This document shows positions 26,727 to 34,451 of a DNA stretch of 64,000 nt, one piece after another. How positions within the stretch are numbered: position 1 is the stretch's first letter; each line of letters starts with the position of its first letter. The stretch spans positions 1-64,000 of the forward strand of contig JADQCB010000043.1 of the NCBI GenBank assembly GCA_016278325.1. Direction: 5' to 3'. The notes below the pieces were generated by a model. That model saw nothing but the letters and a program-made list of their open reading frames with translations. It searched no databases and had not been told where the DNA came from. A program made the translations under genes and the position numbers. The DNA is from Actibacterium sp. Its GTDB lineage: Bacteria; Pseudomonadota; Alphaproteobacteria; Rhodobacterales; Rhodobacteraceae.

Positions 26727-29543
26727 ATGGCAGACAGTTCATTCGGCAAGAGATGTCACCTGCACCTGATCGACGGGTCGGGCTTCATTTTCCGTGCCTT
26801 CCACGCCTTGCCGCCGCTGACGCGCAAATCCGACGGGTTGCCGATCGGCGCGGTGGCGGGTTTTTGCAACATGATCTTCAAGATGGTCGAGGATAACGCC
26901 GGCCCCGACGCGCCCACCCATGTCGCGGTGATCTTCGACAAGGGGTCGCACACGTTCCGCAACGATCTTTACGATCTCTACAAGGCCAACCGCGAGGAAA
27001 TGCCAGAGGATCTGCGCCCGCAGATCCCGCTGACCCGAGAGGCGACCCGCGCCTTCAACATCGCCTGTATCGAGAAGGAAGGATACGAGGCAGACGACAT
27101 CATCGCCACGCTGGCCCGCCGCGCGCGCGAGGCCGGCGGACGGGTCACGATCATCAGTTCGGACAAGGATCTGATGCAGCTCGTCGGCGGCGGGGTCGAG
27201 ATGCTGGACGCGATGAAGAACCGCCGGATCGGCGTCGAGGAAGTCGAGCAGAAATTCGGCGTCGGCCCCGACCGGGTGGTCGACGTGCAGGCGCTGGCCG
27301 GGGACAGCGTCGACAACATTCCCGGCGCGCCCGGCATCGGGATCAAGACCGCCGCGCTGTTGATCAACGAGTTCGGCGACCTGGAGAGCCTGCTGACCCA
27401 TGCCGAGGAGATCAAGCAGCCCAAACGCCGCCAGACCCTGATCGACAATGCCGAGCAGATCCGCCTGTCGCACAAGCTGGTCACGCTCGACGATCGGATG
27501 CCGCTGGAGGAATCGCTGGACGCGCTCGAGGTGAAGGAACCCGACCCCGACTGCCTGCTGGCGTTCCTGGCATCCATGGAGTTCCGCACGCTGTCCAGGC
27601 GCGTGGCCGACAGGCTGGGGGTGGAGCCCCCGGTGATCGCCGCGCCCGAACCGGGGGCCACGCCCGGCGCAGAGGCCCCGCAAACGGAACGCGCGCTGCC
27701 GTTCCGCCCCGAAGACTATGAATGTGTCCGCGATGCCGCGGCGCTCGATGCCTGGGTCGCGCGTGCCCGCGCCCGCGGCTGGGTCGCCCTGGACACCGAG
27801 ACCACCAGCCTGGACGAGATGCAGGCCGACCTGGTGGGCATCTCGCTTGCCGTCGAGCCGGGGCAGGCCTGTTACATCCCGCTGGGGCACAAGGACGGAT
27901 CGGACGACCTGTTCGGCTCGGACGCGCTGGCCGATGGGCAGATGGGCATGGAACAGGCGCTGGATCTGCTGCGGCCGCTCTTGCAGGACGATTCGGTGAT
28001 GAAGATCGGCCAGAACATGAAATACGATGCCAAGATCCTGGCCCGGCACGGGGTCACGGTCGCGCCGATCGACGACACGATGCTGATGTCCTACGCGATG
28101 CATTCGGGCCTGCATGGCCACGGAATGGACACGCTGTCGGAACGCTATCTCGAACACCAGCCGATCCCGATAAAATCGCTGCTGGGCAGCGGCCGCTCGG
28201 CGATCACCTTCGACCGGGTTCCGGTGGACGCGGCGGTGAAATACGCGGCCGAGGATGCCGACATCACCCTGCGCCTGGCGCAACTGTTCAAGCCGCAATT
28301 GCACCGCCAGCGCGTGACGACCGTTTACGAGACGCTGGAACGGCCCCTGGTGCCGGTGCTGGCCGAAATGGAGATGACCGGCATCAAGGTGGACCGCGAC
28401 ACGCTTTCGCGCATGTCCAACGCCTTTGCGCAGAAGATGGCCGGGCTGGAGGCCGAGATACACGAGCTGGCCGGCACCAGCTTCAATGTCGGCAGCCCCA
28501 AGCAGCTGGGCGAGATCCTGTTCGACCAGATGGGGCTGGAAGGGGGCAAGAAGGGCAAGACCGGCGCCTATGCCACCGGCGCCGACGTGCTGGAGGATCT
28601 CGCCGCCGAGGGGCACGACCTGCCGGCACGGGTTCTGGACTGGCGGCAATTGTCCAAGCTGAAATCGACCTATACGGACGCGCTGCAAGAACATATCCAC
28701 CCCGAAACCGGCCGGGTGCATACCTCTTACGTGCAGACCGGGGCGAATACCGGCCGGCTGGCCTCGACCGATCCGAACCTTCAGAACATCCCGGTACGCA
28801 CCGAGGAGGGCCGCCGCATCCGCGAGGCTTTCGTCGCCGATGCGGGCAAGACGCTGATCAGCCTGGACTATTCGCAGATCGAACTGCGAATCCTGGCGCA
28901 TGTCGCCGACATCAAGGAGTTGAAGGACGCCTTCCGCGACGGGCAGGACATCCACGCGCTGACCGCGTCCGAGATGTTCGACGTTCCGCTGGAGCAGATG
29001 ACACCCGAGATCCGGCGCCAGGCGAAGGCGATCAATTTCGGCGTGATCTACGGCATCTCGGGGTTCGGGCTGGCGCGCAACCTGCGGATTCCGCGCTCCG
29101 AGGCGCAGGGTTTCATCGACCGCTATTTCGAACGATTCCCCGGGATCCGCGAATACATGGACTCGACGGTAAAATTCGCGCGGGAAAACGGCTTCGTCCA
29201 GACGCTGTTCGGCCGTCGGATCCACACACCCGAGATCAACGCCAAGGGCCCCGGTGCCGGATTCGCCCGCCGCGCCGCGATCAACGCGCCGATCCAGGGC
29301 ACCGCGGCCGACGTGATCCGCCGGGCGATGATCCGGATGCCGGGGGCGATTGCCGACCTGCCCGCAAGGATGCTGTTGCAGGTGCATGACGAATTGCTTT
29401 TCGAAGTGGACCAGGGGGCCGAGAGCGCGACCATCGACGCCGTGCGCGAGGTGATGGAGAACGCCGCGATGCCGGCGGTCAGGTTGGACGTGCCCTTGAC
29501 CGTCGATGCGGGGCAGGGCGCCAACTGGGCCGAGGCGCATTGA
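26727..29543 (+). CDS. polA: DNA polymerase I
   Basis: A 938-residue DNA repair and Okazaki-fragment enzyme. The 5' nuclease domain (about residues 1-290) has L-I-D-G-S-G-F-I-F-R-A and the helix-hairpin-helix G-I-G-I-K-T-A. The 3'-5' exonuclease looks active, with D356 and E358 in L-D-T-E-T-T-S. The polymerase domain has S-L-D-Y-S-Q-I-E-L-R-I-L-A-H (about 710) and the metal-binding V-H-D-E-L-L-F-E-V (about 886). The ATG at 26727 is the first that precedes conserved sequence. It is followed after 2 bases by a PhzF-type gene, probably coupled. Confidence 0.98.
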   Translation: MADSSFGKRCHLHLIDGSGFIFRAFHALPPLTRKSDGLPIGAVAGFCNMIFKMVEDNAGPDAPTHVAVIFDKGSHTFRNDLYDLYKANREEMPEDLRPQIPLTREATRAFNIACIEKEGYEADDIIATLARRAREAGGRVTIISSDKDLMQLVGGGVEMLDAMKNRRIGVEEVEQKFGVGPDRVVDVQALAGDSVDNIPGAPGIGIKTAALLINEFGDLESLLTHAEEIKQPKRRQTLIDNAEQIRLSHKLVTLDDRMPLEESLDALEVKEPDPDCLLAFLASMEFRTLSRRVADRLGVEPPVIAAPEPGATPGAEAPQTERALPFRPEDYECVRDAAALDAWVARARARGWVALDTETTSLDEMQADLVGISLAVEPGQACYIPLGHKDGSDDLFGSDALADGQMGMEQALDLLRPLLQDDSVMKIGQNMKYDAKILARHGVTVAPIDDTMLMSYAMHSGLHGHGMDTLSERYLEHQPIPIKSLLGSGRSAITFDRVPVDAAVKYAAEDADITLRLAQLFKPQLHRQRVTTVYETLERPLVPVLAEMEMTGIKVDRDTLSRMSNAFAQKMAGLEAEIHELAGTSFNVGSPKQLGEILFDQMGLEGGKKGKTGAYATGADVLEDLAAEGHDLPARVLDWRQLSKLKSTYTDALQEHIHPETGRVHTSYVQTGANTGRLASTDPNLQNIPVRTEEGRRIREAFVADAGKTLISLDYSQIELRILAHVADIKELKDAFRDGQDIHALTASEMFDVPLEQMTPEIRRQAKAINFGVIYGISGFGLARNLRIPRSEAQGFIDRYFERFPGIREYMDSTVKFARENGFVQTLFGRRIHTPEINAKGPGAGFARRAAINAPIQGTAADVIRRAMIRMPGAIADLPARMLLQVHDELLFEVDQGAESATIDAVREVMENAAMPAVRLDVPLTVDAGQGANWAEAH

Positions 29544-29545
29544 CG

Positions 29546-30454
29546 ATGGACGATCTGGTGTTTCACACGCTCGACGTGTTCAGCGACCGGGCGTATTCGG
29601 GCAATCCGCTGGCCGTGGTGACCGGGGCGGACGGGCTGAGCGTGGCGCAGATGCAGGCCATTGCACGCGAGTTCAACCTGTCCGAGACGATTTTTGTCCA
29701 GGCCCCGCGCGATCCTGCCCATACGGCCCGCGTGCGGATCTTCTTTCCGACCGCCGAGATTCCCTTTGCCGGTCATCCGACCATCGGCTGCGCGATCCTG
29801 CTGTCGGGGCTGCTGAACGACGGGGCGGACGGGCGCGCCGATCTGGTGCTGGAGGAACAGGCCGGTCTGGTCCCGGTTCGCGTCTCGCGCGCGCGGGATT
29901 CCGTCACCGCCGAGTTCACCGCGCCGGTTCTTCCCTTCGCGGCGACTGGCGGCACGCCCGCTGGCGAGGTGGCGCAGGCGCTGGGGCTGGCGCCGCGGGA
30001 TATCGGCTGCACCGGGCACGGCGCGCCCGCGCACTGGCAGGGCGGGCCGTCCTATCTCTTCGTGCCGGTCGCCGACCCGGACGCCCTGGCCCGGGCCTGT
30101 CCGGTCGGACCGCACTGGTCCCGGGTCATGGCCGCCTGGGGCGCAGACGGGGCTTGGCTTTACACACATGACGGCGCCGCGGGCTATCGCGCGCGCATGT
30201 TCTCGCCGACCGCGGGCATTCCCGAAGATCCCGCGACGGGCTCGGCGGCGGCGATATTCGCGGCCGAGCTGTTGAGTGCGGGCCGTCTGCGTGCCGGCGA
30301 GACCCGCCTTGACATAATTCAGGGGGTCGAGATGGGGCGCCTGTCGCGGATCGGGCTGCGGATCGAGGTGCAGGACGGTGCGCTGTCGGCGGTTCATGTC
30401 CGAGGCGCGGCGGTTCCCGTGTCTTCTGGCCGGATTCGTCCGCCGGGCGCGTGA
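29546..30454 (+). CDS. PhzF family isomerase
   Basis: A 302-residue protein of the PhzF/diaminopimelate-epimerase fold. Typical marks are F-x-x-N-P-L-A-V-V near the start (G-N-P-L-A-V-V), the catalytic glutamate in E-F-N-L-S-E-T-I-F-V, the glycine-rich F-A-G-H-P-T-I-G, and P-A-T-G-S-A-A late. PhzF itself isomerises a phenazine precursor, but most members have unknown substrates, and no phenazine genes are present. It starts at ATG 29546, two bases after the polA stop. A housekeeping metabolite-repair or amino-acid-related role is possible; I cannot say more. Confidence 0.85.
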   Translation: MDDLVFHTLDVFSDRAYSGNPLAVVTGADGLSVAQMQAIAREFNLSETIFVQAPRDPAHTARVRIFFPTAEIPFAGHPTIGCAILLSGLLNDGADGRADLVLEEQAGLVPVRVSRARDSVTAEFTAPVLPFAATGGTPAGEVAQALGLAPRDIGCTGHGAPAHWQGGPSYLFVPVADPDALARACPVGPHWSRVMAAWGADGAWLYTHDGAAGYRARMFSPTAGIPEDPATGSAAAIFAAELLSAGRLRAGETRLDIIQGVEMGRLSRIGLRIEVQDGALSAVHVRGAAVPVSSGRIRPPGA

Positions 30455-30562
30455 ACCGGTCGCGAAGGTCGCTCCTGCATGCCGTTCCGTCGCACAGGGG
30501 CGGGAGGGGCGGCATCCGGGCAGGGCATAGGCTGACGACGTTGCAGCCGGAATCGAAAACCC

Positions 30563-30982
30563 ATGCCCCGGACCATCCGAACCATTCTTTGCCCGCTGAA
30601 CCTGCGCCATGCCGCGATTGACCACCAGGCCTATAGCGAGGCGGTCGAGATGGCCCGCCGCCACGCGGCGAAACTGATCGTTGCCACCGTCGCGCCCGAG
30701 ATCGAGCGCAACCTGAACATCCGCGATTCGGAACGCTACTGGACCGATCAGCTGGCACGGTTCATGAAGGTGCACCCGGCCGAGGGGGTCGAGGTTGAAA
30801 CGATCGTGCGCAAGGGGGCGGTACATCGGCAGATCGTCAAGCTGGCCGATCAGGCCGGGGTGGACGTGATCGTGATGCAGGCGGCCAACCCGCGGATAAC
30901 GGATTACCTGCTGGGCACGACGGCCACGCATGTGGTCGCACATGCCGAGTGTTCGGTTTACGTCGTGCGCAACACGTCTTAG
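30563..30982 (+). CDS. Universal stress protein (UspA family)
   Basis: A 139-residue UspA-fold protein. It begins I-R-T-I-L-C-P-L-N-L and ends A-E-C-S-V-Y-V-V-R-N, standard positions for the family. The region V-D-V-I-V-M-Q-A-A-N lacks the full glycine signature for ATP binding. It is the second UspA gene in the window and is not a close copy of the one at 5212. The ribosome binding site is weak. It precedes the cation transporter by 25 bases on the same strand, so the two may be cotranscribed. Confidence 0.85.
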   Translation: MPRTIRTILCPLNLRHAAIDHQAYSEAVEMARRHAAKLIVATVAPEIERNLNIRDSERYWTDQLARFMKVHPAEGVEVETIVRKGAVHRQIVKLADQAGVDVIVMQAANPRITDYLLGTTATHVVAHAECSVYVVRNTS

Positions 30983-31007
30983 ACCTGTCCGCGGAAAGGC
31001 AGGGGCC

Positions 31008-31937
31008 ATGGGCACGCATCACCACCACCACCATATCGATCCGCAGTCCGGTGACCGCCGGGTGATCTGGGCCGTCGCGGTGAACCTGTTCCTGACCCTG
31101 GCGCAGATCGTGGGCGGGGTGATTTCCGGCTCGCTGGCGCTGATCGCCGATGCGATTCACAACTTTTCCGACGCGATCTCGCTGATCATCGCCCTGCTGG
31201 CGCGGCGCATCGCGCGCCGCCCGCGGGATGACAGCATGACCTTCGGCTACGGCCGGGCCGAGATGGTGGCCGCGCTGGTGAATTACACGACGCTGTTCGT
31301 GATCGCCTTCTACCTGATCGCCGAAGCCGTGATGCGGATGATGGACCCGCCGGGCGTCGAAGGCTGGATCGTGGTCATCGTGGCCGGCATCGCGCTGGTC
31401 GTCGACGTGGTGACGGCCATGCTGACCTTTGCAATGTCGAGGCAAAGCCTGAATATCCGCGCGGCCTTTCTGCACAACGTGGCCGATGCGTTGGGCTCGG
31501 TCGCGGTGATCGTGGCCGGAACCTTGATCCTGCTTTACGACTGGCGCCTGATCGACCCGCTCGTGACGCTGGGAATCGCGCTTTACATCCTGTGGCATGC
31601 GGGCCGCGACGTGATGCCGGTGATCCGCATCCTGATGCTGGGCAGCCCCGCGGCGCCGGATTTGCAGGCGGTGCGCGACAGCGTGCGCGACGAGGACGGG
31701 GTCGAGGATCTGCACCACCTGCACCTGTGGCAGATCGATGAGCATCGAACCGCGTTCGAGGCACATCTCGTGGTGCAGACCGAGGCGGATTTCGCGCGGG
31801 TGACCGACCGCGTGAAGGCGATGCTGGCCGACCGTTTCGGCCTGCGCCATGTGACGCTGGAGCTGGAAACCGTTGAAAGCGGCTGCGCCGACCGCGCGTC
31901 GGGCGGGCTCAGCCGGGAAGTTCGGCCGACGGGATGA
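31008..31937 (+). CDS. Cation diffusion facilitator (zinc/iron-type efflux)
   Basis: A 309-residue inner-membrane divalent-metal/proton antiporter with six helices. Metal-site motifs are A-L-I-A-D-A-I-H-N-F-S-D in helix 2 and F-L-H-N-V-A-D-A-L-G-S in helix 5. The C-terminal cytoplasmic domain has D-L-H-H-L-H-L-W. The N-terminus is M-G-T followed by six histidines, then I-D-P, an unusual natural metal-binding start that looks like an artificial tag. The ATG has AGGGG upstream. The last 29 bases overlap the convergent DUF1285 gene. Zinc is the most common substrate in this group. Confidence 0.92.
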   Translation: MGTHHHHHHIDPQSGDRRVIWAVAVNLFLTLAQIVGGVISGSLALIADAIHNFSDAISLIIALLARRIARRPRDDSMTFGYGRAEMVAALVNYTTLFVIAFYLIAEAVMRMMDPPGVEGWIVVIVAGIALVVDVVTAMLTFAMSRQSLNIRAAFLHNVADALGSVAVIVAGTLILLYDWRLIDPLVTLGIALYILWHAGRDVMPVIRILMLGSPAAPDLQAVRDSVRDEDGVEDLHHLHLWQIDEHRTAFEAHLVVQTEADFARVTDRVKAMLADRFGLRHVTLELETVESGCADRASGGLSREVRPTG

Positions 31938-32511
31938 TCGGAAAGAATTTTCCGCCCGACCAAAGGCCGAACCAGCTTTGACCGTCCACCGGTTCATGGC
32001 TGGCATGTTCGACCAGCCGATAAAAGCTCTTGCGGTCGATCAGCGCCTCCAGCCCGGCGCGTATTTCGACATAGGGCGACGGTTCTCCGGTGGCCGGGTC
32101 GCGCAGCACCCGGATCGGGTGATCGGGACCGGCGGTCGCGGCGTCCTCGACATTCGTGAAAAAGGTTATGGCCTGGTCGCGTCCGCTGCCGGTAACCTCG
32201 AAATCCTGGGCCACGAAAGGGGCGTCATCGACGGTGATGCCGACCTTTTCCACCGGCGTCACCAGAAAATACCGATCCCCGTCCTTGCGCAGAATCGATG
32301 CGAACAGCTTGACCATGTTTTGCCGGCCGATCGGGGTGCCGAGATAGAACCACGTCCCGTCGCGGGCGATACGCATGTCCAGGTCGCCGCAGAAGGCCGG
32401 GTTCCAATCATGAACCGGCGGCGGCCCTTTCTTTCCGGCGGCGCGGGCGGCCTGTGCCAGGTTTTCGACGGTCGGTTTCACGATCATTTGTCCCTTGCCG
32501 CTTTTTGCCAT
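31909..32511 (-). CDS. DUF1285 domain protein
   Basis: A 200-residue soluble protein. It matches the DUF1285 family: P-P-V-H-D-W-N-P, then C-G-D-L-D-M-R-I-A-R-D-G-T-W-F-Y-L-G-T-P-I and D-R-Y-F-L-V-T-P-V-E-K. The family's role is unknown. The start is uncertain: the ATG at 32487 has AAGGGA just before it, while the longer reading begins at 32511. Its last 29 bases lie inside the end of the cation transporter gene on the other strand. Divergent from the MoxR operon with a 60-base gap, so it may share regulation with it. Confidence 0.8.
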   Translation of the reverse strand: MAKSGKGQMIVKPTVENLAQAARAAGKKGPPPVHDWNPAFCGDLDMRIARDGTWFYLGTPIGRQNMVKLFASILRKDGDRYFLVTPVEKVGITVDDAPFVAQDFEVTGSGRDQAITFFTNVEDAATAGPDHPIRVLRDPATGEPSPYVEIRAGLEALIDRKSFYRLVEHASHEPVDGQSWFGLWSGGKFFPIIPSAELPG

Positions 32512-32571
32512 TTGTGCCGGCCGGAATACTTCCCTTTAATGGCACCATATATGCACGACGGGAGAAATGTC

Positions 32572-33579
32572 ATGACCGATGATGCCGAGCTGGTTGCGGA
32601 GATCGAGCCACTGACCGACCGCCTGGCCGCGGCGAAGGCCAGCATCACCAAGCGCTTCATCGGGCAACCGCGGGTGGTGGACCTGACTTTGTCGGCGCTT
32701 CTGTGCGGCGGGCACGGGTTGCTGATCGGTCTGCCCGGCCTTGGCAAGACCCGGCTGGTGGACACGCTTTCGACCGTGATGGGGCTGGATGGGGCACGCA
32801 TCCAGTTCACCCCGGACCTGATGCCGGCCGACATCCTGGGCTCGGAAGTGCTGGAAACCTCGGCCGGCGGCGAGCGGGCCTTTCGCTTCATCAAGGGGCC
32901 GATCTTCTGCCAGTTGCTTATGGCCGACGAGATCAACCGCGCCTCGCCGCGGACGCAATCGGCGCTGCTTCAGGCGATGCAGGAAAAATCGGTCACCATC
33001 GCCGGCCAGGAACATGCGCTGACGCCGCCGTTCCATGTGCTGGCGACCCAGAACCCGATCGAACAGGAAGGCACCTATCCGCTGCCCGAGGCGCAGCTCG
33101 ACCGGTTCCTGGTGCAGATCGACGTGCCCTATCCCGATCGCCGGACCGAGCATGACATCCTGATCGCGACCACCGGCATTGCCGAGGATGTGGCGCATCC
33201 GGTCTTTACCGCTGCCGAACTGATCGCGGCGCAGAACACGCTGCGCCGAATGCCGGTGGGCGAAGCGGTGGTCGCGCTGATCCTGGATCTTGTGCGCGCC
33301 TGCCGCCCCGACAGCCCCGAGGCGCCCGAAACCGTGCGCCAGAACGTGGCCTGGGGCCCCGGCCCGCGCGCGGCGCAGGCGCTGATGCTGACGGTCCGGG
33401 CGCAATCGCTGCTGGAAGGGCGGCTCGCGCCCTCCAGCGAAGACGTGTTTGCCATGGCCGGGCCGGTGCTCAAGCATCGCATGGCGCTCAGCTTCGCGGC
33501 GCGCGCCCGCGGCGAAATGCTGGACGAGATCATCGCGACCGTCGCCCAAAGCGTCGGCGGCGTCGAGGCCGCCGCATGA
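32572..33579 (+). CDS. MoxR family AAA+ ATPase
   Basis: A 335-residue AAA+ ATPase, probably a chaperone. Walker A is G-L-P-G-L-G-K-T (residues 53-60) and Walker B is L-L-M-A-D-E-I-N-R (115-123). A sensor region with A-T-Q-N-P-I-E-Q-E-G-T-Y-P-L-P-E-A-Q-L-D-R-F follows, which is diagnostic for MoxR. The ATG at 32572 has GGGAGA upstream. It heads a four-gene operon with ATGA overlaps. MoxR proteins work with VWA-domain proteins to assemble or activate other proteins, often in stress or envelope contexts; the substrate here is unknown. Confidence 0.92.
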   Translation: MTDDAELVAEIEPLTDRLAAAKASITKRFIGQPRVVDLTLSALLCGGHGLLIGLPGLGKTRLVDTLSTVMGLDGARIQFTPDLMPADILGSEVLETSAGGERAFRFIKGPIFCQLLMADEINRASPRTQSALLQAMQEKSVTIAGQEHALTPPFHVLATQNPIEQEGTYPLPEAQLDRFLVQIDVPYPDRRTEHDILIATTGIAEDVAHPVFTAAELIAAQNTLRRMPVGEAVVALILDLVRACRPDSPEAPETVRQNVAWGPGPRAAQALMLTVRAQSLLEGRLAPSSEDVFAMAGPVLKHRMALSFAARARGEMLDEIIATVAQSVGGVEAAA

Positions 33580-34451
33580 ACGATCCTGTCGCCCTGAGAG
33601 CACGCGCCGAGCGACTGGCCGCGCCCTTGCCGCCGCTGCTGGCCGAGGCCGAGCATCTGGCCGCGAGCATCTTGCTGGGCGAACATGGCCGCCGCCGCGC
33701 CGGCATGGGCGACGAGTTCTGGCAATACCGCCCGGCGCATCACGGCGACGAGGCCCGCAGCATCGACTGGCGCCGGTCGGGCCGCTCTGATCTGCATTTC
33801 GTGCGCGAAAAGGAATGGCAGGCGGCGCAGAGCGTCCTGCTTTGGGTGGATGACGCGCAGTCCATGGGCTTCTCGGGCGATGGCACGCATGGCAGCAAGG
33901 CCGATCGCGCCCAGTTGCTGGCGCTGGCCGTGGCCGTTCTGCTGGTGCGCGCGGGCGAGCGGGTGGGCCTGTCGGGGGCCGGGCTGCCGCCGCGGCGGGG
34001 TGAGGTTCAGCTTCTGCGCATGGCCCAGGCGCTGGCCGGCGGGGCGGGCGCGTTCGATTACGGCCGGCCCGAGACCCGCGGGATCGCGCCGCAGTCGCGC
34101 GCCGTGTTCCTCAGCGATTTCCTGGGCGACATCGCCCCGGTCGAGGCGGCGCTCGCCGAAGCGGCGGACCGGGGCGTGAAAGGCGCGCTGGTGCAGGTTC
34201 TCGACCCGCAGGAAGAGGCGTTCCCCTTCGACGGGCGCACCGTTTTCGAGAGCATGGGGGGCAGCGTCCGGTTCGAAACCCTCAAGGCCGGGGATCTGCG
34301 CGGCCGGTATCAGGCGCGGCTGGCGGAACGCAAGGCGCGCATGGCCGATCTGGCGCGTCTCGCGGGCTGGCAATTCCATTGTCATCACACCGGCGCCCCG
34401 GCCCAGGCGGCACTTCTGTGGCTTTACCGGGCGCTGGAACCCGTGCGCTGA
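33576..34451 (+). CDS. DUF58 domain protein
   Basis: A 291-residue protein with the DUF58 motif, E-F-W-Q-Y-R-P, H-H-G-D-E-A-R-S-I-D-W-R-R-S-G-R-S-D-L-H-F-V-R-E. A VWA-like strand follows (L-L-W-V-D-D-A-Q-S-M), in which the metal site is partly altered. DUF58 proteins accompany MoxR ATPases in nearly all such operons and are thought to be their VWA-type partner. The start codon overlaps the MoxR stop (ATGA), so translation is coupled. There are no membrane segments. Confidence 0.9.
   Translation: MNDPVALRARAERLAAPLPPLLAEAEHLAASILLGEHGRRRAGMGDEFWQYRPAHHGDEARSIDWRRSGRSDLHFVREKEWQAAQSVLLWVDDAQSMGFSGDGTHGSKADRAQLLALAVAVLLVRAGERVGLSGAGLPPRRGEVQLLRMAQALAGGAGAFDYGRPETRGIAPQSRAVFLSDFLGDIAPVEAALAEAADRGVKGALVQVLDPQEEAFPFDGRTVFESMGGSVRFETLKAGDLRGRYQARLAERKARMADLARLAGWQFHCHHTGAPAQAALLWLYRALEPVR

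Noticed and set aside
26739-29540. Open frame of over 900 codons on the minus strand opposite polA
   Set aside because: Shadow of polA at high GC; no family motif, low-complexity composition, and polA is certain.
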